Origin: Ascoidea asiatica
Lineage: Eukaryota > Ascomycota > Saccharomycetes > Ascoideales > Ascoideaceae
Length of the DNA stretch: 64,000 nt
Reading direction: 5' to 3'
Assembly: GCA_001600695.1 (NCBI GenBank)
Contig: BCKQ01000005.1
Location: 632,593-696,592, forward strand
Of the stretch, positions 54,919 to 64,000 are shown piece after piece; within the stretch, counting starts at the first letter, position 1; every line of letters starts with the position of its first letter. A program made the translations under genes and the position numbers. The notes under the pieces were generated by a model, which saw nothing but the letters and a program-made list of their open reading frames with translations, ran no database searches and was not told the origin of the DNA.

Positions 54919-57900
54919 TTATGCAAAACTCAACTCCCATCCAACTTTACGCACAACTTCATACCAATCGATATTTTTGGTTCCATTTCCATCCATTTTC
55001 CAGATTTGTTCCATGAGCATTTTTACTCTTTTCACATTTTTACATCTGTATCTATCAAATAATTCATCAAATCTTTTTATCATTAATTCTCTATCACATT
55101 TCAATGAACAATTCATTCCTGCAATAAATAAAGGAAAACAAAGAGATCCCTCAACTGATGTTCCCAATACAACATCTAATCTTTTTAATAAATCACTTAC
55201 TAAAAATTGAATTTCAATACATGAAGAATTCATCTTAAGTACACTTTGTTTTAAATGAATTTTTGAAGTAAACTGAAATACTTCATATAATGTTAATTGT
55301 AATTCTAATTCTTCATTATTCAATTCTTTTAAATCGTTATAATATGGCCCAATTTGATCAATTCTACTTAATATTTCAACTGATTTATTCATAATTTGTT
55401 CCAATAATTCATATCTTGATAATTGATGACAATCATCTATATGAGCTTCATTAAGATCCCAAGATTCATTACTACTACTCACACTTCCATTATCATTATC
55501 ATCTTTATGATCATTCAAATTTCTGTTCAAAATTTCACTCTTGTCATTCTTAGTGTCTTTATGAATACCTTCATCTCCAGTTTTATTATTATTATTGTTA
55601 TTATTGTTATTATTATTACTTTCATTTCCCCCATCTGAAGCTAAATTTAGTTCATTTGGTACTCTTTTCATCAATCTTTTACATTTTAATGCCAATTGAT
55701 TAATTTCTGAAATTATTTGATATAATGGTTGACAGCATCCATGTAATGGATCAATAGCTAATTTAATATTTTTAAAAGAAAAATTTTCATTGAAATTCTC
55801 ATCATTTATTTCATTTATACTTCCAACTTTATTCATACTCATATCAGAATTAATATTCAGATTAGAATTCATCATATCGCTCAGATTCATATTATTTTCA
55901 TTATCATTATAATTATTTAAAACTTTTGAATATTCTTCTTGAAAAAATAATCCTCGATCAGTTGAAGTTATATCATGATAATGAAAATTTAATCCAAGCC
56001 ATTTTTTTTCAATTGAATTACTTCTAATTAATTTTGAAAAACCTCCCTGAAATTTAATTAATTTAGCTCCGGATTCAAGACAAAGTCTCCATAATTTAAC
56101 ATCTCCATCACAAATTAATGCTCCACATAAAATTAAATAATTTGATAGTCTAATTAAAAAATTAAACTCATTCATATTATTATCAATTGGATTTTGTTTA
56201 ATATAATTTAAAGCATTTTTAAGATATAATTGTCCAATTTCTTCATATTTACCACCCAAATGAAACCCAGACCAGGCAATTATACTATATAAAACCCCAG
56301 GATCAATATGTGCCATTGGTAAAAAAACAGATAAATAATAATTAGTCGATTGTGGTGAAATACAAATTAATTTACCTAATTTATCTCTATAATAATCAAA
56401 TAATTTAACTCCTGTTGGAGATATATTGAATAAATTAGATGGTATTGATTCATATAATGGAAATTGATTATAATTATTATTAAAATTGATATGAGTAAAG
56501 TTAGTAAAATTATTATTGAATTCATTATTAGATCCTTGACTAGGGGATAATGGATGGTAGGTATATTCATTCTCTTCACCATTTATATAATTAAAATCTT
56601 TATTATTAGATGAGCCAATTAACTGCTGTCCATAATGATAATGATAACTGTTACTATTGTTATTATTGTTATTGTTAATCGTAGAATATTTTGTATCATG
56701 ATTCACAATTCTATTCATATTTGGAATTTGATTAATATTATTTTGATTTTGATGGTTTTGACTTCTATTATTCAAAGTTTGATGATTCTCATTATAATTA
56801 TGATTATGATTATTGTAATCATTTGGATCTAGTACCGCTTTGATTGCAGTTAAACTTGACGGTATAATTGAGTTTAAAATTTCCTGATTATTATTATTAT
56901 TATTACTATTATTACTATTATTACTATTATTACTATTATTACTATTATTACTATTATTACTAATATTACTATTATTGTTATTGTTGCTATTATTATTTAT
57001 ATTAGTATTATATGTGATTAAATCAGTTTGAATGGAAGTTGATAATATATTTGAAATTATATTAATATTAGAAGGGGAATTTGCATCTTCATTTAAAGGA
57101 TTGGGATAAACATTATTTTCAATATTATTGATAAGAGGTTGACTATTATTTTGGCTTTGATTTTGAATTCGATCTTGATTTTGGACTTGATTTTGAACTT
57201 GACTTTGAACTTGACTTTGAATTGGGACTTGAACTTGATTTTGATTATAGTTTTGATTCATATTAGCTTTTTTTATGGTAGAAGAGTTTGAATTAATTGG
57301 AGAAGAAATAATAGTTGAAGGAGACGGAGATAAAGATAAGGAAGAAGAATTAATTTGATTAATTTGATTATTTTTTTTGTTTAATAGATCAATTTTTTTC
57401 TTTAATTTCAATTTCTCTTCATTCAATTCAACTTTTTTTTTAATTTCTCTAATTTGATGAACAGACATTCCAGGTTTTGCCCAAACACATTTTTTATTTA
57501 ATCTTTTACAATCTGTACAAATTGGTTTAATTTCATCACATCTTTTTTTTCTGTATTTACAAGTTATACAACCATATTTTGATCTTTTCGATTTTGATAA
57601 ATAATTGAAATTTATATCAAGATTTGAGTTGCTATCACTATTATCATTGATATCATTAGTAATATTATTATTATTATTATTATTACTGTCATTATTCATA
57701 ACAATATTATTGGTGGTAATTGTATTATTATTGTTTATGTTATCGTTGTAATGTATAAGCTCATTATTAGATTTAATTGAGTTATTGTTAGAAGAAATAT
57801 TATCACTTTGTTGAAATAAAGATGCATGATGTTGATTTAAAGATAAAGAATTTGATTTATAATTTGATAAAGTTAAAACAGTTTGAGAAGTAAATTTCAA

Positions 57901-58254
57901 TTTAATTGGATCATTTGAGTTAACTTTTTTGAAATTATTTATATTTTTATTTGAAAGTTTATTTGATTCAACAATTTTGAAATTTTTTTTCCTAATATTA
58001 GTTTTAATATTTTTTGTAGTTTTTTTTACACTTTTTTTGGTACTACTTTTTTTAAGTTTAATGGGCCCTTTAATGAGTGGTTTAATAAATGGTTTATTAT
58101 TATTATCCGATATATTATGAGAATTGATGTTAGGATTTGTAGATGAATTGATATTATTAGTATTTGTATTACTTATATTATTATTAGTATCACTATGATT
58201 ATTAATATTAATATTATTGATAAAATTTAAATTTTGATTGGAATTAAAGGCCAT
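54919..58254 (-). CDS. Zn2Cys6 transcription factor with fungal regulatory domain
   Basis: 1111 residues. A Zn(II)2Cys6 DNA-binding cluster lies at about 225-255 with exact spacing C-x2-C-x6-C-x6-C-x2-C-x6-C (GCITCKYRKKRCDEIKPIC and CKRLNKKC), preceded by basic residues and followed by a linker and a Lys/Glu coil (about 265-300), probably for dimerisation. After long Asn/Gln runs a helical region from about 600 (FDYYRDKLGKLICISPQSTNYYLSVFLPMAHIDPGVLYSIIAWSGFHLGGK) to the C-terminus looks like the fungal-specific transcription factor domain found in Lys14- and Upc2-type proteins. The target genes are unknown. A 9-bp SNN-coding repeat (about 56899-56960) lies in one Asn tract. I cannot name an ortholog. 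Confidence 0.85.
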   Translation of the reverse strand: MAFNSNQNLNFINNININNHSDTNNNISNTNTNNINSSTNPNINSHNISDNNNKPFIKPLIKGPIKLKKSSTKKSVKKTTKNIKTNIRKKNFKIVESNKLSNKNINNFKKVNSNDPIKLKFTSQTVLTLSNYKSNSLSLNQHHASLFQQSDNISSNNNSIKSNNELIHYNDNINNNNTITTNNIVMNNDSNNNNNNNITNDINDNSDSNSNLDINFNYLSKSKRSKYGCITCKYRKKRCDEIKPICTDCKRLNKKCVWAKPGMSVHQIREIKKKVELNEEKLKLKKKIDLLNKKNNQINQINSSSLSLSPSPSTIISSPINSNSSTIKKANMNQNYNQNQVQVPIQSQVQSQVQNQVQNQDRIQNQSQNNSQPLINNIENNVYPNPLNEDANSPSNINIISNILSTSIQTDLITYNTNINNNSNNNNNSNISNNSNNSNNSNNSNNSNNSNNNNNNQEILNSIIPSSLTAIKAVLDPNDYNNHNHNYNENHQTLNNRSQNHQNQNNINQIPNMNRIVNHDTKYSTINNNNNNNSNSYHYHYGQQLIGSSNNKDFNYINGEENEYTYHPLSPSQGSNNEFNNNFTNFTHINFNNNYNQFPLYESIPSNLFNISPTGVKLFDYYRDKLGKLICISPQSTNYYLSVFLPMAHIDPGVLYSIIAWSGFHLGGKYEEIGQLYLKNALNYIKQNPIDNNMNEFNFLIRLSNYLILCGALICDGDVKLWRLCLESGAKLIKFQGGFSKLIRSNSIEKKWLGLNFHYHDITSTDRGLFFQEEYSKVLNNYNDNENNMNLSDMMNSNLNINSDMSMNKVGSINEINDENFNENFSFKNIKLAIDPLHGCCQPLYQIISEINQLALKCKRLMKRVPNELNLASDGGNESNNNNNNNNNNNKTGDEGIHKDTKNDKSEILNRNLNDHKDDNDNGSVSSSNESWDLNEAHIDDCHQLSRYELLEQIMNKSVEILSRIDQIGPYYNDLKELNNEELELQLTLYEVFQFTSKIHLKQSVLKMNSSCIEIQFLVSDLLKRLDVVLGTSVEGSLCFPLFIAGMNCSLKCDRELMIKRFDELFDRYRCKNVKRVKMLMEQIWKMDGNGTKNIDWYEVVRKVGWELSFA
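56899..56962 (-). repeat. 9-bp tandem repeat coding SNN
   Basis: About seven copies of ATTATTACT (plus strand) coding Ser-Asn-Asn on the minus strand, within the Zn2Cys6 gene. Confidence 0.88.
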
Positions 58255-60351
58255 TTAATGAGGAAAGTTATGAGGATAATCAAGAATATGGGACAGAAGT
58301 ATATTTTGGCAGAAGCTTTATTATATAAAATAATAGTGGAAGTTGCGAGTGAGTAAGTAATTAACTACAGTAAACAATCTCCTTTTCAATTGAGAATAAT
58401 AATGAATGTAAATATTTATAGATTTTTTTAGGAAAAGATGGAAAAATTGTTATTATTTATAATCAAACTTATGGAATTATAATATTATAATCTTATGCTA
58501 TTTTGTATTATTATTATATTTATTTATATCATTAACGATAAAGTATCAGTGTATGATATTAAATAATATTTTATATGCTCGAATGTTAACCCATCTTCCA
58601 GTCAATCAGATTCATATTCTTGTTCTATTTCCTACTCTCGTTCTCAGTGATAAATAATCATGATTGCAAAGCTCCAGTCAATGATAATATTTAGGAGCTG
58701 ATATCTGCTGAATCTTGGGTGATTCTTTTTTGCGCGTTTTTTCGTAGATAGCAGTCGGAAATACTAGCCACGTTATCGCCACACTATAGACGCATTATAA
58801 TGATTATATCCACGCAAAACTCAAAACGGAAACTGAGTGCACCCCAATGCGCCACACACACACTAGCTTGGCCGGTAATCAGGCGCTAAATTATGCAGCT
58901 TAAACTCCCAAATTCCGGTCCAATGAAAAAACACAGCACGTGAAGTTTGATTTATCTCCGAAGAAACATTTAAATAATTTAAATCCAAATATGAGGATCC
59001 AATGCAGTATTGCTCAGCCATACGTATACCATGTACGGTTGTGAGACTTACCTCGGAGTGCACTTTCAAACGCACCAATAAATTTTATGGCAGCCCTAAA
59101 CATTGAATCCTCAATCATGGTAGAATATTTTTCCATTGAAATTGAAAACAGAATTCTATGTTTGTTTATGTATTTCCTAAAATGGAAAGCATTCCTGATA
59201 CGGAGAAACAATAACAACTGCAATAAATCTTCATTTGGATAAATGAAATAAGTAAAATAAATGAAATTGAAGAAATTAAAAAAGGTAAAGAAATTGAGAA
59301 AAAAAAAAATAATAAGTGAATCAAATTCAATAAATTTATTCATATTATAATATTATATCAATTTCTACTATTGATACTTTCAGGTTATTGACATTCTGTT
59401 TGCTGTGATTGGTTATATTGCAATAAAGCACTAAATTCAAAGCTTTTTTATGATTTTTTTCTTATCCTTATCTCTCAATCATCATTTTCAATATTTTATT
59501 TTAAGCTCACAAAAATTTTAAAGATTCCTAGTGCAAGTGCAATAGTGTTTACATATTTACTTCAGATTACTCTTTTTGTTTACTTATTTACTTATTTTTT
59601 TATTTACTTATTTACTTATTTCTTTTCTTGTTTCGGTGTTTTGAAACTTTCTGATTAGCTTGCAACAATTTTTTCTTTGCTGTTTTTGCTTTTCAAGTTT
59701 TTTAAACTTTCATTTCATTCAAACTTCATTTCTATCATTATTAAATCATAAAGATAATCTTAAAGATAATCTTAAAGATAATCATATTGCTAAAGAAAAT
59801 TTAATATATACCTAAACTATTAAGGATAATCAATTTGCTATCATCACTATCAAATAGCCCAACAAAAAATTACATCTTTTTTTCTTTCCAAATTATATGA
59901 ATAACTTCATTCGAAAAAATACTCTATCACATAATCATATTCAATCATACTCTATTATTTTCAACTATTTCTAAGTATTTTTAATTATTTTATTATTTAA
60001 TTATCCATTCAATCTATTATTCAAAAAATCCTTTATCATTTAATCATCTATATTATAAAATACCCAGAGCCTTTGATTATTAAAATTTTTGCTATACTAT
60101 ATTCTATTTTTTAGTATTGATATTTCTAAAACTTATTTTTTTATTTTTTTGAAACAAGAGTCAATTTTAAAAATTAAGTTCCAGTTTCATTATTTTATAA
60201 GCTTATAAGAATATCATAATAATCCACTAATATAATATAATAATAGCAAAATAATATAAATATTTATATTCAGTTATTCCCTAATTCTTGTGTTTCTATT
60301 CTTTTTTTATATTCTTACCACTGGTTCCTTCAAATATCAACTCAATAAATA
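58255..60351. promoter_or_regulatory. Divergent promoter region between two Zn2Cys6 genes
   Basis: 2.1 kb, the longest gap in the window. A GC-rich island (about 58590-59060) holds GCCACA at 58778-58783 and 58851-58856, CACGTG at 58937-58942 and CCGGTAA near 58873. A 12-bp AAAGATAATCTT repeat of three units lies at about 59750-59783, and TTTACTTA repeats lie at 59578-59620. A 109-codon frame (59014-59343, minus) is low-complexity Phe-rich and is not accepted. The size suggests a complex promoter, as is common for developmental regulators. Confidence 0.55.
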
Positions 60352-63300
60352 ATGGATACCTCAATAGCTCAAATTCAACAGGTTTCCCAACCTCAATCTC
60401 AATCTCAACCCCAATCTCTATCTCAATCTCAATCCCAATCTCAAATTAATTATAATCAAGCTGATTTACAGAAATTACAAGAACAAATTCAGAATCAATT
60501 TCAGAACCAATCTAATATAAATAATTTACAAAATCAATTTCAAAATATAAATAATGGGAATAATCAAAATAATTTGAACAACTTGAATAATCTAAGTTTT
60601 AATAATTTCAGTAATTTAAGTAACATTCAAAATATAAATAATCTAGATAATATAAACACTATAGGTAATCTAAATAATTTAAATAATATTCAAACTATTA
60701 ATAACTTAAATAATAATATACCTCTAAGTTTAAATACAAACATAAATACCCTCAATAACTTAAATAACTTAAATAACATAAATAACCTAAATGATTTAAC
60801 TAATTTAAATGAATTAAATAATCTAGATAATATAAACACTATAGGTAATCTAAATAATTTAAATAATATTCAAACTATTAATAACTTAAATAATAATATA
60901 CCTCTAAGTTTAAATACAAACATAAATACCCTCAATAACTTAAATAACTTAAATAACATAAATAACCTAAATGATTTAACTAATTTAAATGAATTAAATA
61001 ATCTAGATAATATAAATATGGACTATAATATGAGCTTAAATGAATTCGATTTATCTCAACAATTACAACTAGATTTAAATATTGAATTAGGAAATAATAT
61101 TAATGAAAACATAACTCCTACAGATCCAATGACTTCAAATGATTTTCAAAATGATTATCTATCAACTTTAGATTTTTCGAATTCAAATCCCAGCTCAAGT
61201 TTTCAAAATATTTTAAGCAATAATTCTCAATTACCAAATTTGTCAAATGTTTCCAATATCCAAAATTTAGAAAATATTTCAAATTTTCAGAATCTTCAAA
61301 ACTTACAGAACTTACAAACTTTTCAAAATCCTCAAAACCCTCAAAACCCTCAAAACCCTCAAAATCTTCAAAATTTCAAAACTATTTCAAATCTTTCAAG
61401 CATTGAATCTCCATTGAATATATCTTCAAATAATAATTATATTACGAATCCCAGACTACCAACCAGTGATTATGAATTTAATATATTATTTCAAATGAAA
61501 GCTAAAGAACTATTATTATTACAACAAACTTATCAGCAATTACAACAAAATAAACAATTATCTAATTTACAAAATAATTTGGTTACTTCTCATAATCAAA
61601 ATCAGAGTCAAAATAATCCTCAGACCCCTTTGCTTCAAACAGCCCAAACTCCAAATCAAGCTCAAGCTCAAACTCAAACTCAAACTCATAACCAATATGT
61701 GAATAGTTTATACCAACAGGCCCTGTTACAGAAACAACAACAACATCAGCAACAAATACAGCAGATACAACAGCTTCAACAATTATATTTATTACAGCAG
61801 CAGCAACAGCAAAATGATCAAAAACAAAAAAATAATCAAAATCTCCAAAATGGGACTCCGATATCCATGAATTCACTACATTCAACTCCAAGTATTGATT
61901 ATAATTCGGTATTTCCACACAATAATAATTCAAATAGCCAAAATTCTTCGAATAATACATTACAAAAAGATGCTTTGAGCCCTCCAGCTTTGATAAGACT
62001 AACTCAATCACGTCAGTCAAATCAATCCAATCATTCTAATCGGTCAATACAATCAATTCAATCAATCCCTAATCTACATCATTCTAGAAATAATAGTTCG
62101 GCCTCTGGCTTGATGAGCCCGATTCTCAACCCCAACAATAACCTGAGTGATATTTCCAATCAAAATAGTCCAACATTGAATCAAATTCCATTCACTCAAT
62201 TGAATAATCAATTAAATAATTTAGAATATCCTTTCCTATCTGGATGCCTGACTAATAATACTAATAATAATGCAAATGTTTCTAATTCTAAACAAAATTA
62301 TCTTGATTTTTCAATATTGAACAATAAATTCGATGGTCAATCAAAATCTTCTCCAATAACAAATGAAGATGATATTTTAAATCAATCCATTATTGAAGTA
62401 GAAAATGAAATCAAAAAAATGAATGAAAGTGGCTTGAATGGATTATTGAATGACCTCAAGCCTTCAAGTTCCAGCACAAACTCTCAAGATATTGATCAAT
62501 ATTTAGCCTTTGACGATTGTGTAGATTTTAGTAGTGATAACAACACACCAAATTCGTGTGATTCTACTGATTGTTGTGATAATTTCATCAAGAGTGATAA
62601 CTTTAATAGAAACCTACAAAGCTCTAAAACTTCAATACAATCTAATGAGAATAATTCTAAAGGACCTCAAAAATCTCAAAATACTGATTCCAAAGATATA
62701 GATAATAATGGGAAGGTAAAAACTAAGGATGGCGACAAAAAAACCACTTCTCAAACCGAAGAAGAAAATAAAAATGATGATTCGTTTTTTGATGAAGGGG
62801 ATACCACTATCATAATGAGCTCGCTGATGATTGACAATGATAAAACTAATCCTAATATTGTAAATACTAGTATCTTGAATGATCAAATACTCGAGGAAGT
62901 AACCTCTGAAAATTCCAAAGTTTCAAATAATAAAACTACTGATAAATCTGATGATATTTTTGCCTTGCCTTTAATGAAACCAATAAGACATATTAAAGAA
63001 GGATCTATACCCAAACTAAGTCCCCCAGTCATTTTAGGAAACAACTCAAAGATATCTAAATATAATGTTGGATGCAAAAAATTGCCCGCATTAAATGAGA
63101 AATTAACCTTTATAGATGAAGCAAGTATTTTAAGAGATGGAATAGCTAATCCATCATTCTCTTCCCCCTCCTCTTCTCCTATTCAATATAATCGTGCAAG
63201 ATCTAAATCCCCTACCCGAAGGTCCTATCATCAAAGATCTAGATCCAACTCTCCTATTAAGTCTAACATAAATGTACAATATTTAACTAATCTTGCTTTC

Positions 63301-63987
63301 AATACTGAATTACCTCCGGCTTCACTTCAATATCAGACACCACCTTCATCTCCAAGCCGAGCAATGAGTGGTCTAACGTTGTCTTCACCTATGGGTTCTA
63401 TTGGTCTTTCAAGCTCAACTCCTTTTACATCTCCTCAACATGAAAATCCATCCCCTGGATTTTTATTGAAGCCATATGCAAATAGAAAAAGAGTTGCCAC
63501 TTCCCCTCGATCTAAGACAGGATGCTGGACTTGTAGAATAAGGCATAAAAAATGTGATGAAACTAGGCCTGTCTGCAAAAACTGTTCGAAAATCAGTTTA
63601 AAATGTGACCAATATTACGATCCAAAACCAAGTTATATGTCAAATGAAGAGGAGAGGAAAGCGAAACTTCATGAAATAAGTGAAGCCTGGAAATGCAGAT
63701 ATAAAACAAAAAAAATTATTTCTACAGAGACAAAAGCTCAGAAAGTTGATAAAACAGAAAATGAAAGTAATGGGAGTGTATTGTCTGAAAATGATAGTAA
63801 CAAAGATGGTGATAATGATACATTGAATAAATCTGATAAACTCAAAAATGATAGTATTATTGGTAAGCATAAACAAGTGGACTTGAAGGTTAGACCTGAC
63901 AACAAAGATATTACTGATACTTTAATGACTTCCAATGAAAAAAGTGATAAACTGAAGAGTTCAGATTCTAAAACCTCCACATCCTAA
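60352..63987 (+). CDS. Ume6-like Zn2Cys6 transcription regulator
   Basis: 1211 residues, mostly Asn/Gln/Leu-rich low complexity. The Zn2Cys6 cluster lies unusually late, at about 1057-1085, with spacing C-x2-C-x6-C-x6-C-x2-C-x6-C (GCWTCRIRHKKCDETRPVC). It is followed by YDPKPSYMSNEEERKAKLHEI, which resembles the segment after the Ume6 cluster (FKPDFVSDPKKKQMKLEEI); the C-terminal position is also a Ume6 trait. Ume6 represses early meiotic genes through Sin3-Rpd3 and Isw2, activates them with Ime1, and in Candida drives filamentation. A perfect 180-bp duplication lies near residues 95-220. About 126 residues of acidic Ser/Asp/Lys tail follow the cluster, more than in yeast Ume6, so orthology is likely but not certain. 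Confidence 0.75.
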   Translation: MDTSIAQIQQVSQPQSQSQPQSLSQSQSQSQINYNQADLQKLQEQIQNQFQNQSNINNLQNQFQNINNGNNQNNLNNLNNLSFNNFSNLSNIQNINNLDNINTIGNLNNLNNIQTINNLNNNIPLSLNTNINTLNNLNNLNNINNLNDLTNLNELNNLDNINTIGNLNNLNNIQTINNLNNNIPLSLNTNINTLNNLNNLNNINNLNDLTNLNELNNLDNINMDYNMSLNEFDLSQQLQLDLNIELGNNINENITPTDPMTSNDFQNDYLSTLDFSNSNPSSSFQNILSNNSQLPNLSNVSNIQNLENISNFQNLQNLQNLQTFQNPQNPQNPQNPQNLQNFKTISNLSSIESPLNISSNNNYITNPRLPTSDYEFNILFQMKAKELLLLQQTYQQLQQNKQLSNLQNNLVTSHNQNQSQNNPQTPLLQTAQTPNQAQAQTQTQTHNQYVNSLYQQALLQKQQQHQQQIQQIQQLQQLYLLQQQQQQNDQKQKNNQNLQNGTPISMNSLHSTPSIDYNSVFPHNNNSNSQNSSNNTLQKDALSPPALIRLTQSRQSNQSNHSNRSIQSIQSIPNLHHSRNNSSASGLMSPILNPNNNLSDISNQNSPTLNQIPFTQLNNQLNNLEYPFLSGCLTNNTNNNANVSNSKQNYLDFSILNNKFDGQSKSSPITNEDDILNQSIIEVENEIKKMNESGLNGLLNDLKPSSSSTNSQDIDQYLAFDDCVDFSSDNNTPNSCDSTDCCDNFIKSDNFNRNLQSSKTSIQSNENNSKGPQKSQNTDSKDIDNNGKVKTKDGDKKTTSQTEEENKNDDSFFDEGDTTIIMSSLMIDNDKTNPNIVNTSILNDQILEEVTSENSKVSNNKTTDKSDDIFALPLMKPIRHIKEGSIPKLSPPVILGNNSKISKYNVGCKKLPALNEKLTFIDEASILRDGIANPSFSSPSSSPIQYNRARSKSPTRRSYHQRSRSNSPIKSNINVQYLTNLAFNTELPPASLQYQTPPSSPSRAMSGLTLSSPMGSIGLSSSTPFTSPQHENPSPGFLLKPYANRKRVATSPRSKTGCWTCRIRHKKCDETRPVCKNCSKISLKCDQYYDPKPSYMSNEEERKAKLHEISEAWKCRYKTKKIISTETKAQKVDKTENESNGSVLSENDSNKDGDNDTLNKSDKLKNDSIIGKHKQVDLKVRPDNKDITDTLMTSNEKSDKLKSSDSKTSTS
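60635..61016 (+). repeat. 180-bp perfect tandem duplication inside the UME6-like gene
   Basis: Bases 60661-60836 equal 60841-61016 exactly, and the identity extends leftward to 60635. Each unit codes 60 residues of an Asn/Leu repeat, so the frame is kept. Confidence 0.98.
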
Positions 63988-64000
63988 TTCTATTTCATCT

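Noticed and set aside
59014-59343. 109-codon minus-strand frame.
   Set aside because: Its N-terminal half is a Phe/Ile-rich reading of an A-rich tract and the remainder is unremarkable. It lies in a promoter region.
1-64000. tRNA genes, rRNA, retrotransposons, solo LTRs, helicase or transposase genes, CRISPR-like arrays.
   Set aside because: I looked for tRNA A- and B-box signatures in the GC-rich gaps and for reverse transcriptase, integrase or transposase motifs in the frames and found none. A tRNAscan and repeat search would be decisive.

Overview
The window looks like nuclear DNA of an ascomycete budding yeast (Saccharomycotina). It is very AT-rich. Genes are tightly packed and mostly intronless. 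The three introns found are short, with yeast-type splice signals. The proteins are recognisable yeast orthologs swollen by long asparagine and serine tracts encoded by AAT/AAC repeats. I count 23 protein genes: 19 with a clear family and 4 that I could not identify. I found no rRNA, tRNA, transposon, LTR or CRISPR array.

Layout: 0-5.4 kb, the 3' end of an unidentified membrane protein gene and THO2 (mRNA export). 6.8-15.6 kb, a Fus3/Kss1-like MAP kinase, the divergent ribosomal pair RPL24/RPL30, and PKC1. 16.3-23.3 kb, SEA4 (two exons) and BEM1. 25.3-36.1 kb, an orphan Asn/Ser-rich protein, a YJR096W-type aldo-keto reductase, a PCL-type G1 cyclin, HNT1, SFT2 and RTG3. 36.9-49 kb, an unidentified regulator-like protein, THP3, YUH1 and NTO1. 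50-64 kb, PBA1 (two exons), NOP56, a small orphan, a Zn2Cys6 transcription factor and a UME6-like Zn2Cys6 factor.

The genes are housekeeping and signalling genes, not an operon-like system. Gene neighbourhoods echo Saccharomyces cerevisiae: RPL24A-RPL30, PKC1-SEA4-RTG3-SFT2 (YBL105C to YBL102W), NTO1 from the duplicated sister segment (YPR031W), PCL2-HNT1 (YDL127W/YDL125C), YJR096W-YUH1 (YJR099W) and NOP56-PBA1 (YLR197W/YLR199C). The mixture of both sister segments suggests a lineage that did not undergo the whole-genome duplication. These systematic names are recalled, not looked up.

The most interesting signals are in non-coding or structural DNA: a conserved autoregulatory kink-turn across the RPL30 5' splice site; a perfect 29-bp inverted repeat and an eleven-unit tract with an exact 10-bp period, both in the reductase/cyclin divergent promoter; GC-rich islands that sit in promoter regions and are absent from convergent gaps; tandem mini-uORFs before the 6-base first coding exon of PBA1; a BEM1 with one SH3 domain; and a perfect 180-bp duplication inside the UME6-like gene. 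I found no clearly new multi-gene system.
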